Assembly: GCF_009811555.1 (NCBI RefSeq)
Contig: NZ_BLIN01000003.1
Span: 1,054,001-1,118,000 of the forward strand
Length of the DNA: 64,000 nucleotides
DNA from: Streptomyces caniferus
GTDB lineage: Bacteria > Actinomycetota > Actinomycetes > Streptomycetales > Streptomycetaceae
Reading direction: 5' to 3'
The notes beneath the pieces were generated by a model. The model saw nothing but the letters and a program-made list of their open reading frames with translations, ran no database searches and was not told where the DNA came from. A program made the translations under genes and the position numbers. Shown here in pieces: positions 7,977 to 15,976 of the stretch (its first letter is position 1; every line of letters starts with the position of its first letter).

Positions 7977-9229
7977 GACATGCCTTCCGTTGTCAGGCTG
8001 GTGGGGAGATCCGGCACAGGGGTGTCGGAAGTGTGGGTGGGGGCCGGCTGCGTCGTGGCGCCGGCGTCGGAGTCGGCCGTGCGGCTGCGCAACAACAGCA
8101 CCAGGGCAAGAAGCGGTGCCGCGGCGATGCCGGCGAGCAGCGGGGTGTAGCTGCCCGTCCAGGCGTGCACGGCGCCGCCGGCGGCGACACCAAGGGCTGC
8201 GGCCGTCTGATGGACGAGCCATGCGCGCGCCATCGACCGGCCCAGCCGGCTTGCAGGGGTCTTCTCGGTGAGTGCTGCGACCGTGAGGGGGATGGTCGCA
8301 AAGCTGGAGAGACCGAACAGGACTGTTCCGGCGAGAACCAAGGCGGGGCCGGGCGCGAAGGCCAGCAGGAGCAGCGCGAGCGTACGCAGTGCATGAAGTG
8401 CGTACAGCAGGCTGCGGGGTGCTGCACGGCGCAGCAGGACGCCGGTGGCGATCATGGCTGCGAGGCTTGCGGCGGCGGCGAGCGCTGCCAGGTTTCCGCT
8501 GGCGGCCGGGGCTGTGCCGTGGTCAATCGCGTACTGAGGCAGGGCCAGCATGACCATGTACAGCGAGAGAGCGTGCAGGCCGAAGGTGATGGTCAGCGTC
8601 AGGGAGCCCGACCGTGCCGCCGCGCTGGTCGCCTTCGCGGGTGCGGAGGGAGCGGACGCGACGGGAGGCTCTGTGGGTGTTGCCAGCAGCAGAGGGATGA
8701 CCAGCACGGCGGCGCCCGCTCCGAGGAAGGTGTAGGACGTCGGGATGCCCTCCACACCGGCGAGGAAGGCCGCTGCCGGTACGACGAGCAGCTGTCCGAG
8801 GTTGATACCGGCGGTGATGATCGTCAGAGCTGACGCCTTCCGGTGTGGGAACCAACGGCTCACCAGCGCGGAAACGGGCGGCGTGCTGGAGGCGGCGAAA
8901 CCCGCGGCGCCGAGAACGCCGTAAGCCAGCGCGAACTGCCACAGCTGCGACGTCACCGACAGCAGCATCTGGGCCGCGACCAGCAAAGACATGCCGATGA
9001 GCAGGACCCTGCGAGCGCCCCACGCATCCACTGCCCGGCCCACGAGTGGCTGCAGAAGCCCGGTGAGCGCCGTGTTGAGGCCCGCGACGGCGCCCAAGGC
9101 TGCCGCGCTCCATCCGTGCTCGGCAGCGAGGAAGGGGAACAGGGCGCCGGCTGCAAAGTTCACGCCGAAGGCTGCGGTCATGCAGGCAAGCCCCGCCAGA
9201 AGCGCAACATGTCGACGCTTCAACAACAT
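7973..9229 (-). CDS. MFS transporter (12-helix, OFA/sugar-phosphate-like)
   Basis: Major facilitator superfamily permease, 418 residues with about twelve hydrophobic segments, beginning MLLKRRHVALLAGLACMTAAFGVNFAAG. The loop between helices 2 and 3 carries LVGRAVDAWGARRVLLIG, the MFS A-like motif, and helix 4-5 has the ALTIITAGINLGQ stretch. First gene of a two-gene operon with the hydrolase (ATGA overlap). Divergent from the CGNR-type regulator; the approximately 100 bp between them contains inverted repeats that probably serve as operator. Confidence 0.92.
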   Translation of the reverse strand: MLLKRRHVALLAGLACMTAAFGVNFAAGALFPFLAAEHGWSAAALGAVAGLNTALTGLLQPLVGRAVDAWGARRVLLIGMSLLVAAQMLLSVTSQLWQFALAYGVLGAAGFAASSTPPVSALVSRWFPHRKASALTIITAGINLGQLLVVPAAAFLAGVEGIPTSYTFLGAGAAVLVIPLLLATPTEPPVASAPSAPAKATSAAARSGSLTLTITFGLHALSLYMVMLALPQYAIDHGTAPAASGNLAALAAAASLAAMIATGVLLRRAAPRSLLYALHALRTLALLLLAFAPGPALVLAGTVLFGLSSFATIPLTVAALTEKTPASRLGRSMARAWLVHQTAAALGVAAGGAVHAWTGSYTPLLAGIAAAPLLALVLLLRSRTADSDAGATTQPAPTHTSDTPVPDLPTSLTTEGMS

Positions 9230-9254
9230 CGTAACCCCTTCGGACGCTTTTACT

Positions 9255-9292
9255 GGTTAGCTCGATTCGAGGAGAGCACGCCTCTGCTAACC
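9255..9292. promoter_or_regulatory. Inverted repeats in the divergent MFS/CGNR promoter region
   Basis: GGTTAGC (9255-9261) and its exact complement GCTAACC (9286-9292) are separated by 24 bp, and a second palindrome CTCGATTCGAG occupies 9261-9271. Both lie between the MFS start (9229) and the CGNR start (9329), the normal place for an autoregulatory operator. Confidence 0.5.
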
Positions 9293-9328
9293 TGTCAAGT
9301 GAGCTTGAGTGGTTACCCAGGAGATGTA

Positions 9329-9910
9329 GTGATCGTGATGCAGCAGAGCGAGACCGCGTTGACGGCTCAGCTGGAGGCGCGTGGGTGGCCCGGACGCCCT
9401 CTCACGGAAGAGCCGCTGGCCGCCGATGTCCTCAATACGCGGTGGCTGGCAGGGACGGACGAATACGACCTGCTGGAGGAGGACGCGCTCACCCTGGCCT
9501 GGCTGGACAAGCACGGCCTGGACACGGGGGCTGCTGTGGCAGACGTTCGCCGTCACCTGCGTGAGGCCCGGTCCGCCCTCGCCGCTACGGTGGCAGATCC
9601 CTCAGACACGGCCGCCCTGAACCGCATCCTCGATCACGGACGCATCAGGCTGTCCCTCGACGCCGAAGGGACGGTCGAAACACCAGAGGTAGCGGACCCG
9701 GCACGCTATGCCGCCTGGATGTGCGCACGCGACCTGGCCCGTGTGATGACCGAGGCACCGGGGCGCGTACGGAAGTGTGCCAATCCGCCCTGTGTGCTGC
9801 ATTTCGTCGACACTTCACGCAAGGGGGAAAGGCGCTGGTGCTCGATGGCACTGTGTGGCAACCGGGCCAAGGCCCAGCGCCACCGCACACGCCATCACGG
9901 TGCCACCTGA
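9329..9910 (+). CDS. CGNR zinc-finger protein with ABATE domain (putative transcriptional regulator)
   Basis: 193 residues. N-terminal ABATE-type stress-sensing region (PLAADVLNTRW... to about 130) and a C-terminal zinc finger: KCANPPCVLHFVD, RRWCSMALCGNRAKAQRHR, containing the name-giving CGNR and four cysteines. GTG at 9329 is chosen because AGGAG (9319-9323) sits five bases before it; ATG at 9338 is an alternative. Divergently transcribed from the MFS-hydrolase operon, which it most likely controls. Confidence 0.88.
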   Translation: MIVMQQSETALTAQLEARGWPGRPLTEEPLAADVLNTRWLAGTDEYDLLEEDALTLAWLDKHGLDTGAAVADVRRHLREARSALAATVADPSDTAALNRILDHGRIRLSLDAEGTVETPEVADPARYAAWMCARDLARVMTEAPGRVRKCANPPCVLHFVDTSRKGERRWCSMALCGNRAKAQRHRTRHHGAT

Positions 9911-10326
9911 GCAGAGACGGGCGGTCGCCGAGTACCCAGCGCACACCGAGCCCTCCACACGCACGTGGGCGGACGCCACCGGCGATCCGCAGCTCACCAT
10001 GGCCGGGCTCGGCCAGAGTTCATTCCAGGCGCTGGAACTCCTCCACCGCGTCCGAGAACGACATCAACCGGACGATCGGGGCAATGGAGCTGTCGGGCTC
10101 GCAGAGGTGCGCTGGTGTGGCCGACCGCTTGTGGCGGGGCCTCTGCGAGCGCGAGTTGCCCGGACGCCGCGTTCTGGGACGGCGAGTCCGGAGAAGCGCT
10201 CGCGGGGCCTTCGCAGGAAGTCTCCGTGATTGCGGACAAAGGAGCCGAAGACGGCTACTCAACGGTCTTCCACGGATCGTTTGGCGCGGCCGGACTACAT
10301 CTCTACAGTCTCGCTGAAGCGTCGCC
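9911..10326. other. Intergenic, possible decayed coding sequence
   Basis: About 415 bp between the CGNR gene and the 3' end of yjbQ. No complete gene is recognisable. A + frame ending at 10330 has a protein-like stretch (AFWDGESGEALAGPSQEV, then VIADKGAEDGYSTVFHGSFG) without a plausible start or homologue I know; it may be the tail of a broken gene or chance. Confidence 0.35.
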
Positions 10327-10749
10327 CTAACCGAGGAAGCTCAACCGGACCTGACGGTCCGTATTATCGATATTTGTGTCGACGAGGCAGACGGACTGCC
10401 AGGTGCCGAGGGCGAGGTGGCCCGCGATGACCGGGAGGGTGGCGTGGGGTGGGACGAGGGCGGGGAGGACGTGGTCGCGGCCGTGGCCGGGGCTGCCGTG
10501 GCGATGGTGCCAGCGGTTGTCGGCGGGGAGGAGGTCGTGCAGGGCGGCCAGGAGGTCTTCGTCGCTGCCTGCGCCGGTTTCCAGGATGGCGATGCCGGCG
10601 GTGGCGTGCGGGACGAAGATATTCAGCAGGCCGTCGCGGCCGTCTGCCGTTTCGCGGAGGAACGCGGCGCAGTCGGCGGTGAGGTCGGCGACGGTCTCCG
10701 CCGAGCCGGTGGTGACGTCAAGGGTGCGGGTGGTGAATGCGGTGCTCAT
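10327..10749 (-). CDS. YjbQ / UPF0047 family protein
   Basis: 140-residue small enzyme-like protein of the YjbQ family (associated with thiamine-phosphate synthase activity in other bacteria). Signature features: GLLNIFVPHATAGIAI, the D..D motif in AGSDEDLL, WHHRHGSPGHGRDHVLPAL with the conserved histidines, and C-terminal GTWQSVCLVDTNID...RQVRLSFLG. Start ATG 10747-10749 gives the normal family length; an upstream start at 10833 is not supported by any ribosome site. Stands alone, convergent with the CGNR gene; a remnant of the same 3' end occurs at 6200-6253. Confidence 0.92.
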   Translation of the reverse strand: MSTAFTTRTLDVTTGSAETVADLTADCAAFLRETADGRDGLLNIFVPHATAGIAILETGAGSDEDLLAALHDLLPADNRWHHRHGSPGHGRDHVLPALVPPHATLPVIAGHLALGTWQSVCLVDTNIDNTDRQVRLSFLG

Positions 10750-10893
10750 GCGTTCATTTTCGTACGGACGGTGTGCCCTTGTCCGCAACCCCACGGCCCT
10801 TCCCGCAATGCTGCCTCCATACTCCGGCAACAAAGGTCCACCAGCCGAGATGCCGTTTGACCCCTCTCTCAGCGCACCGCTACGTTCAGCGGC

Positions 10894-10983
10894 ATGTCTA
10901 CATCAGCCCTGCTCACCACGCGCGGTCACATCGACCTGCTGCGGGTGGCCTCTGCCGCGTGTCGCCGCGGCGGCTGTTGTTGA
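10894..10983 (+). CDS. Cysteine-rich leader peptide upstream of the ssu operon
   Basis: A 29-codon reading frame starting ATG TCT ACA (MSTSALLTTRGHIDLLRVASA) and ending CRRGGCC with two adjacent TGT codons before TGA. The central R-H-(I/V)-D-L-x-R-V-A-S-A block is the pattern of short actinobacterial leader peptides that I know from sulfur-assimilation operons, and cysteine-codon leaders are documented cysteine-responsive attenuators in mycobacteria. It lies 555 bp upstream of ssuC on the same strand. No strong ribosome-binding site is visible (AGCGGC precedes it), so it may be leaderless or weakly initiated. Confidence 0.75.
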   Translation: MSTSALLTTRGHIDLLRVASAACRRGGCC

Positions 10984-10997
10984 TGCCGTTGCGCCGC
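10954..10997 (+). promoter_or_regulatory. Possible alternative attenuator hairpins over the Cys codons
   Basis: GCCGCG (10954-10959) can pair with CGCGGC (10966-10971), and GCGGC (10970-10974) can pair with GCCGC (10993-10997). The two stems share bases 10970-10971 and flank the terminal TGT TGT codons, so ribosome stalling there could switch between them. Stems are short; this is a hypothesis from pairing only. Confidence 0.35.
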
Positions 10998-11538
10998 AGT
11001 TGCGATTGCCATCGTCTTTGCCGTTGCTGAGGGCGTTCCAGGTTTCCTGAGGCGCGATGCTTGACGGTCTCGTGCGGCCTGCGGTTCTGCGCGGCTGATT
11101 CCGGGTTTTCACCCTCTCTGCTTTGGTCGGCCGGCTCTGGTGACCTTTGGTTCGTTTCCCGGCGGCCGTGGCAGATGGGTCTGTTGTTGCCGGATTCGCT
11201 GTCGTCGGCTGGCCCGTTGACGGTTTACGTGTCGCTGGTCTGCGCGTCGCTGGTTTGCGTTGTCGGATTCGGGTTCGGGTTCGGGTTCGGATGCCGGTTG
11301 TCGGCTTTGGTTGCTGCTCGGATTGATGCGTCTTCGTGCGTGGGCGTGTTTCCGGTTTCCGTGTTGCCGGGTTACTGCCGTGTTGGGCGCTGTGTCGTCG
11401 TGCGGTCGGTCGGGCTTGCACCTGGCTCGGATCCGTCTGTCCTCACTTCTCTGCGTCTCGTCTCCTCCGCCCCGCTTTTCCTCCCCACCTCTCTTCTCTC
11501 CGCTCTCCGCTTCCCTCGCCCCTCCTCGTGGAGCATTC
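10984..11538 (+). promoter_or_regulatory. Long untranslated leader of ssuC with a C-rich, G-poor tract
   Basis: 555 bp without a convincing gene. 11265-11290 contains short TCGGGT/TCGGAT repeats. 11437-11529 is almost pure pyrimidine (C and T, hardly any G), e.g. CTCCGCCCCGCTTTTCCTCC, ending just before the GGAG ribosome site of ssuC. C-rich, G-poor RNA is what Rho loads on, so this tract may be a Rho-utilisation region that couples leader translation to transcription of ssuC (inference). Confidence 0.45.
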
Positions 11539-12462
11539 ATGACTCTCGATCAGGCCGTGGCTCGCCATGCGCCGCCCGACATACCCGCTGAAGCAGCGCC
11601 GCCGTCTCTTGCGAAAGGTGAGGGGGTGGGGGTGAAGTCCGCGGCCGGCTCCGAGGGACTGAAGCTCGTTCGTGTCGATCCGGTCGCCGGTCGGCGATGG
11701 TCGGTGCCGCGGTGGGTGCGACGTACCGTGGGGCCCCTCGGACTGTTGGTGCTGTGGCAGGTGCTCAGTGCGACCGGCGCGCTGGAGTCCGACATTCTGG
11801 CGTCTCCCGGGACCATCGCCGCCACCGCCGGGGACCTGGTCTCGGACGGAACACTGCCGTCGGCGATGCTGGTCTCGCTGCAACGGGTCGCGGTCGGGCT
11901 GCTGTTGGGCGGCCTGATCGGTGTGGCATTGGCGCTCGCGTCGGGGCTTTCACGGCTCGGTGAGGATCTGGTCGACGCGACCGTGCAGATGCTGCGCTCC
12001 ATTCCCTGGGTGGGCGTGATTCCGCTGTTCATCATCTGGCTGGGCATCGGCGAGGCACCCAAGATTGCGTTGATCTCGCTGGGTGTGGCGTTCCATCTGT
12101 ATCTGAATGTCTATGCCGGAATCCGTGGCGTTGATCCCCAGTTGGTGGAGGCCGGGCAGTCGCTGGGGCTGAGCCGGTGGGGTCTGATCCGGCATGTGGT
12201 GCTGCCCGGCGCGCTTCCGGGCGCGATGACCGGGCTGCGCTATTCGCTGGCCACCGCGTGGCTCGCGCTGGTCTTCGGTGAGCAGGTCAACGCCGATGAC
12301 GGCCTCGGCTTTCTGATGAACCAGGCCAGGGAATTCTTCCGCACCGACGTGATCGTGGTGTGCCTGGTGGTCTACGCGATCCTCGGGCTCATCGCCGACT
12401 TCCTCGTCCGTACCCTCGAAAGGCTGCTGCTGCAATGGCGACCGACGTTCACGGGCCAGTGA
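11539..12462 (+). CDS. ssuC: Aliphatic sulfonate ABC transporter permease
   Basis: Inner-membrane channel of a sulfonate/nitrate/taurine-type importer. 307 residues: charged N-terminus, then five to six helices including PLGLLVLWQVLSATG and VGLLLGGLIGVALALASG; the EAA loop reads VDPQLVEAGQSLGLSRWGLIRHVVLPGALPG (positions about 200-230, contacts SsuB). ATG 11539-11541 follows GGAG at 11530-11533. Ends inside ssuB, indicating coupling. Order ssuC-ssuB-ssuA-ssuD with sulfonate monooxygenase supports the sulfonate assignment. Confidence 0.93.
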   Translation: MTLDQAVARHAPPDIPAEAAPPSLAKGEGVGVKSAAGSEGLKLVRVDPVAGRRWSVPRWVRRTVGPLGLLVLWQVLSATGALESDILASPGTIAATAGDLVSDGTLPSAMLVSLQRVAVGLLLGGLIGVALALASGLSRLGEDLVDATVQMLRSIPWVGVIPLFIIWLGIGEAPKIALISLGVAFHLYLNVYAGIRGVDPQLVEAGQSLGLSRWGLIRHVVLPGALPGAMTGLRYSLATAWLALVFGEQVNADDGLGFLMNQAREFFRTDVIVVCLVVYAILGLIADFLVRTLERLLLQWRPTFTGQ

Positions 12463-13361
12463 CCGCTACCGAGCAGGGACGGCCGGTCGCGCCGACCGCG
12501 GCCCCCACACCCACCGCGGCCCCCGATGCCGCCGTACAGGTCAGCGGATTGGTGCGGGCCTTCGGCGGAAAGGCCGTCATCGACGATCTCCATCTGTCCA
12601 TCCGGCCCGGCGAGTTCGTGGCGTTGCTCGGGCGCAGCGGCTGCGGCAAATCGACCTTGCTGCGGGTCCTGGCCGGACTGGACCAGGAGATCGACGGCGA
12701 GGTGCTGGTGCCGCGCCGCAAGGCCGTGGCGTTTCAGGCGCCGCGGCTGATGCCCTGGAAGCGGGTCTGGCGGAATGTACTGCTGGGGCTCCCGGGACGA
12801 CAGGAACGCGGCGTTGCCGTAAGGGCGTTGGAGGAGGTCGGTCTCGGCCATCGAGCGGATGCCTGGCCCAAGACGCTCTCCGGCGGAGAAGCGCAGCGGG
12901 CATCACTCGCCCGTGCGCTGGTGCGGGAGCCCGATCTGCTGTTGCTCGACGAGCCGTTCGGTGCCCTCGACGCGCTGACCCGGATCAAGGCCCAGCGGCT
13001 GGTGGCCGAGCTGTGGCAGGAGCGCGGTTGCGCGGTGCTGCTGGTCACTCATGACGTGGAGGAGGCCCTGCTGCTCTCGGACCGGGCGCTGGTGATGGAG
13101 GGCGGCCGGATCGCGTACGAGACCACGGTGGATCTGCCGCGGCCGCGTGCCCTCTCCGATCCGCGCTTCGGTGCGTTGCGGGCCCGGTTGCTCGACCGGC
13201 TCGGCGTGGACGGCGCGGAAGGCCAGGACACCGACGCAAGAGTGGACGGCGAGGAGGTCGATGACCGCTCAGAGGAGGGCGGTGACCGTTCGGGAGAGAC
13301 CGCAGGGGTGCCGGAAACCGTCGGCGCCGAGACGGTCCGCACCTCCCCCGCCGCCGTCTGA
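12435..13361 (+). CDS. ssuB: Sulfonate ABC transporter ATP-binding protein
   Basis: ATPase of the sulfonate importer, 308 residues. Walker A LLGRSGCGKST, LSGGEAQR signature, Walker B LLLLDEPFGALDALT and H-loop VTHDVEEALLLSDR are complete. The ATG at 12435 overlaps ssuC by 28 bp; a GTG at 12459 overlapping the ssuC stop (GTGA) is an equally reasonable start and would drop eight residues. The C-terminal 60 residues are an acidic, Glu/Asp/Gly-rich tail (about 255-308) not found in short SsuB proteins. Confidence 0.93.
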   Translation: MATDVHGPVTATEQGRPVAPTAAPTPTAAPDAAVQVSGLVRAFGGKAVIDDLHLSIRPGEFVALLGRSGCGKSTLLRVLAGLDQEIDGEVLVPRRKAVAFQAPRLMPWKRVWRNVLLGLPGRQERGVAVRALEEVGLGHRADAWPKTLSGGEAQRASLARALVREPDLLLLDEPFGALDALTRIKAQRLVAELWQERGCAVLLVTHDVEEALLLSDRALVMEGGRIAYETTVDLPRPRALSDPRFGALRARLLDRLGVDGAEGQDTDARVDGEEVDDRSEEGGDRSGETAGVPETVGAETVRTSPAAV

Positions 13362-13433
13362 ACTGCCGTCCGGACTGCCGCCTGGACTGCTGCCTGAACT
13401 GCCATCTGGACTGCTATCTGGAGTGCCGTCGCG
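13362..13433 (+). repeat. Six imperfect 12-bp tandem repeats after ssuB
   Basis: Units of the form ACTGCCGTCCGG: 13362-13373, 13374-13385, 13386-13397, 13398-13409, 13410-13421 and a degenerate sixth at 13422-13433. They begin directly after the ssuB stop. Function unknown; recent slippage likely. Confidence 0.75.
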
Positions 13434-13496
13434 AACCGTGCGACCCCGCCATGGAAGACGCGGCGGAGAACCAGCCGTCAGGGCCACGCCGCCGCC

Positions 13497-13605
13497 TGCT
13501 CCGATCGCTCCGAATTCCCTCCCCCGTTCCCTCTCCCTTCCCTCCCTCCCCCGTTCCCTCTCCCGTTCCTCCCTCTGCCCACTCCCCCGCGCACCCGCCC
13601 CACCC
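13497..13605 (+). promoter_or_regulatory. C-rich, G-poor tract upstream of ssuA
   Basis: Roughly 110 bp made of short repeats of CCCTCCCCCGTTCCCTCTCC type, nearly free of G on the + strand, lying between ssuB and ssuA. Same character as the tract before ssuC (11437-11529). Candidate Rho-loading or mRNA-processing region; could also be simple-sequence drift. Confidence 0.4.
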
Positions 13606-13626
13606 CAAGAACGAAACGGACGCCCC

Positions 13627-14673
13627 ATGAGAGCACGCCATATCGCCCCTGCCGCCCTGCTGCTTCCGCTCACTCTGCTGCTGGCCGCCTGCGATGGTTC
13701 GTCGGGTGCCAAGGGGGCCGGTGGGGGTACCGGTAGCGGGACCGACGGCAAGGGGTCGCTGACGCTCAATGTCGGGGACCAGAAAGGTGGTTCGGAAGCG
13801 CTGCTGCGGGCCGCCGGCGAGTTGGACGACCTTCCGTACAAGATCAAGTGGTCGACCTTCACCTCGGGGCCGCCGCTGCTGGAGGCGATCAACGCGGGAG
13901 CGGTGGATGTCGGCGGGGTCGGCAACACCCCACCGGTGTTTGCCGCCGCGGCGAAGTCGAAGATCAAGGTGATCGCCGGGACGCACAGCAGGTCGGACGG
14001 CGAAACGATCCTGGTGAAGAAGGGCTCCCCGCTCAAGCGGCCGGCGCAGCTGAAGGGCAAGTCGATCGCCGTGGCCCAGGGCAGTTCCGCGCAATACCAG
14101 CTCATCGCCTCGCTGAAGAAGGCCGGGCTGACCCCGAAGGACGTCACGCTCAACTACCTGCAGCCGGCCGATGCGCTCGCCGCGTTCACCCGGGGGAAGG
14201 TGGATGCCTGGGCGGTGTGGGACCCGTACAGCTCGCAGGCCCTGGATCAGGCCGATGCGCGGGTGCTGACCACCGGGCAAGGGGTCGTCAACGGGCTGAG
14301 CTTCCAGGTGGCCGCGCCTGCCGCCCTGCACGACAAGAAGAAATCAGCGGCGTTGAAGGACTACACGGACCGGTTGCGACGGGCGCAGAACTGGGTGTTC
14401 AAGCACCCCGGCGTCTGGGCGAAGGCCTGGGCGAAGGAGACCGGGCTGCCGGACAAGGTGGCGCTGGACGCGGTCAAGCGCACCCGGGGCACGGCGGTCG
14501 CGGTCGCCGTGGACAAGGCCGCCATCGCCTCCGAGCAGCAGATCGTCGACTCGTTCGCGGCGGTGAAGCTGATTCCCCGCTCGTTCGACTTCGGGAAGTT
14601 CGTCGACCCCCGTTTCAACGGTGACCTGCCGCCTTCCGTCACGGCGCCGCGTACCTATGGAAAGGCTCACTGA
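13627..14673 (+). CDS. ssuA: Sulfonate-binding lipoprotein (ABC transporter substrate-binding protein)
   Basis: 348-residue extracytoplasmic receptor. Lipoprotein signal MRARHIAPAALLLPLTLLLAAC: basic n-region, hydrophobic core and LAAC lipobox with Cys 22, then a Gly/Ser-rich linker. The mature part matches the NMT1/SsuA fold: LTLNVGDQKGGSEALLRAAG, INAGAVDVGGVGNTPPVFAA, LKGKSIAVAQGSSAQYQL, FTRGKVDAWAVWDPYSSQAL. ATG 13627 is the only start that gives a signal peptide. Located between ssuB and ssuD, with two bases between its stop and ssuD start context. Confidence 0.94.
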   Translation: MRARHIAPAALLLPLTLLLAACDGSSGAKGAGGGTGSGTDGKGSLTLNVGDQKGGSEALLRAAGELDDLPYKIKWSTFTSGPPLLEAINAGAVDVGGVGNTPPVFAAAAKSKIKVIAGTHSRSDGETILVKKGSPLKRPAQLKGKSIAVAQGSSAQYQLIASLKKAGLTPKDVTLNYLQPADALAAFTRGKVDAWAVWDPYSSQALDQADARVLTTGQGVVNGLSFQVAAPAALHDKKKSAALKDYTDRLRRAQNWVFKHPGVWAKAWAKETGLPDKVALDAVKRTRGTAVAVAVDKAAIASEQQIVDSFAAVKLIPRSFDFGKFVDPRFNGDLPPSVTAPRTYGKAH

Positions 14674-14674
14674 G

Positions 14675-15880
14675 ATGTCCGTACACCTGCATTGGTTCCT
14701 GCCGACCGGCGGCGACGGGCGGACCCTCGTCGACCGGCACGCCTACACCGACGGCGGCATCCGGCGGGACCGCATCACCCCGGTCAGCGGGGTACGCGCC
14801 CCGGACATCGAGTATCTGGCCCAGATCGCCAAGGCCGCCGAGCAGTTGGGGTTCGAGGCGGTGCTCACGCCGACCGGTACATGGTGCGAGGACGCCTGGC
14901 TGACGACGGTGGCGCTCACCCAGGTCACCGAGCGGCTGAAGTTCCTGGTGGCCTTCCGGCCGGGGGTGATCTCGCCGGTGCTGGCGGCGCAGATGGCCGC
15001 GACGTATCAGCGGATCTCGCGCGGGCGGCTGCTGCTGAATGTGGTGACCGGGGGCGATTCGACCGAGCAGAGGAGGTTCGGCGATCATCTCGACCATGAT
15101 CGACGGTATGCCCGTACGGATGAGTTCCTGCAGGTCGTACGCGGTGTGTGGGGCGGCAAGCCGTTCGACTTCCAGGGCGAGCACTATCAGGTCGAGGGCG
15201 GTCTGACGGCGCTGCCGCCGGACCCGCTGCCGCAGATCTTCTTCGGTGGCTCGTCCGCTGCCGCGGGGCCGGTCGCCGCCCGGAATGTGGATGTGTACCT
15301 CACCTGGGGCGAGCCGCCCGAGGAGGTCAAGCAGAAGATCGACTGGATCCGTGGGCTGGCGGAGAAGGAAGGGCGTACGGTCCGGTTCGGCATCCGGCTG
15401 CACACGATCTCCCGGGACTCCTCCAAGGAGGCCTGGGCGACCGCCGACCGGCTGCTCGACGACCTCGATCCGGCGACGGTCGCGGCCGCGCAACAGGCGC
15501 TGGGCAAGAGCGAGTCGGTGGGTCAGCAGCGGATGCTGGCGCTGCACGGCGGTTCGCGCGACAAGCTGGAGATCTCGCCCAATCTGTGGGCGGGCGTCGG
15601 CCTGGTACGCGGCGGGGCAGGCACCGCGCTGGTCGGCAGCCATGCCGAGGTGGCCGACCGGATCGAGGAGTACCACTCCCTGGGCATTGAGCACTTCGTG
15701 CTCTCCGGCTATCCGCATCTGGAGGAGGCGTACTGGTTCGGGGAGGGCGTACGGCCGGAGCTCGCCGCCCGCGGGCTGCTGGACGCGGGCCCCGCTCCGC
15801 TGGACGGCGTACCGGCGGCGAATGGCCGGCCGGCGTCCGCTCCGGGCGGGGCGCCGCTGCTGATCGCCGGGGGCCGCTGA
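14675..15880 (+). CDS. ssuD: FMNH2-dependent alkanesulfonate monooxygenase
   Basis: Releases sulfite from alkanesulfonates using reduced flavin and oxygen, in the cytoplasm. 401 residues with the bacterial luciferase-like TIM barrel: VHLHWFLPTGGDGRTL at the N-terminus, FEAVLTPTGTWCEDAW, FLVAFRPGVISPVLAAQMAAT, RLLLNVVTGGDSTEQRRFGD and FFGGSSAAAGPVAA, all characteristic of SsuD. ATG at 14675 one base after the ssuA stop; AAAGG at 14660-14664. A partner NAD(P)H:FMN reductase (SsuE) is not evident in the window. Confidence 0.95.
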   Translation: MSVHLHWFLPTGGDGRTLVDRHAYTDGGIRRDRITPVSGVRAPDIEYLAQIAKAAEQLGFEAVLTPTGTWCEDAWLTTVALTQVTERLKFLVAFRPGVISPVLAAQMAATYQRISRGRLLLNVVTGGDSTEQRRFGDHLDHDRRYARTDEFLQVVRGVWGGKPFDFQGEHYQVEGGLTALPPDPLPQIFFGGSSAAAGPVAARNVDVYLTWGEPPEEVKQKIDWIRGLAEKEGRTVRFGIRLHTISRDSSKEAWATADRLLDDLDPATVAAAQQALGKSESVGQQRMLALHGGSRDKLEISPNLWAGVGLVRGGAGTALVGSHAEVADRIEEYHSLGIEHFVLSGYPHLEEAYWFGEGVRPELAARGLLDAGPAPLDGVPAANGRPASAPGGAPLLIAGGR

Positions 15881-15976
15881 GCGGTACGCCGTGGCCTCGG
15901 CGCTTCGTGGCTCTGTGGGACGGCGGCCCCACGGAGCCACGGGAAGACAACCGCCCTCCCCCGAGTTAGGTGAAAC

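Noticed and set aside
6260..10326. Complete mobile element bounded by the two yjbQ ends
   Set aside because: Cargo contains no transfer, replication or functional recombinase gene and the ends are only about 80% identical, so I keep it as a hypothesis, not an element.
12360..12434. Upstream start of ssuB at 12360
   Set aside because: Would overlap ssuC by about 100 bp with Arg/Pro-rich residues unlike any SsuB N-terminus.
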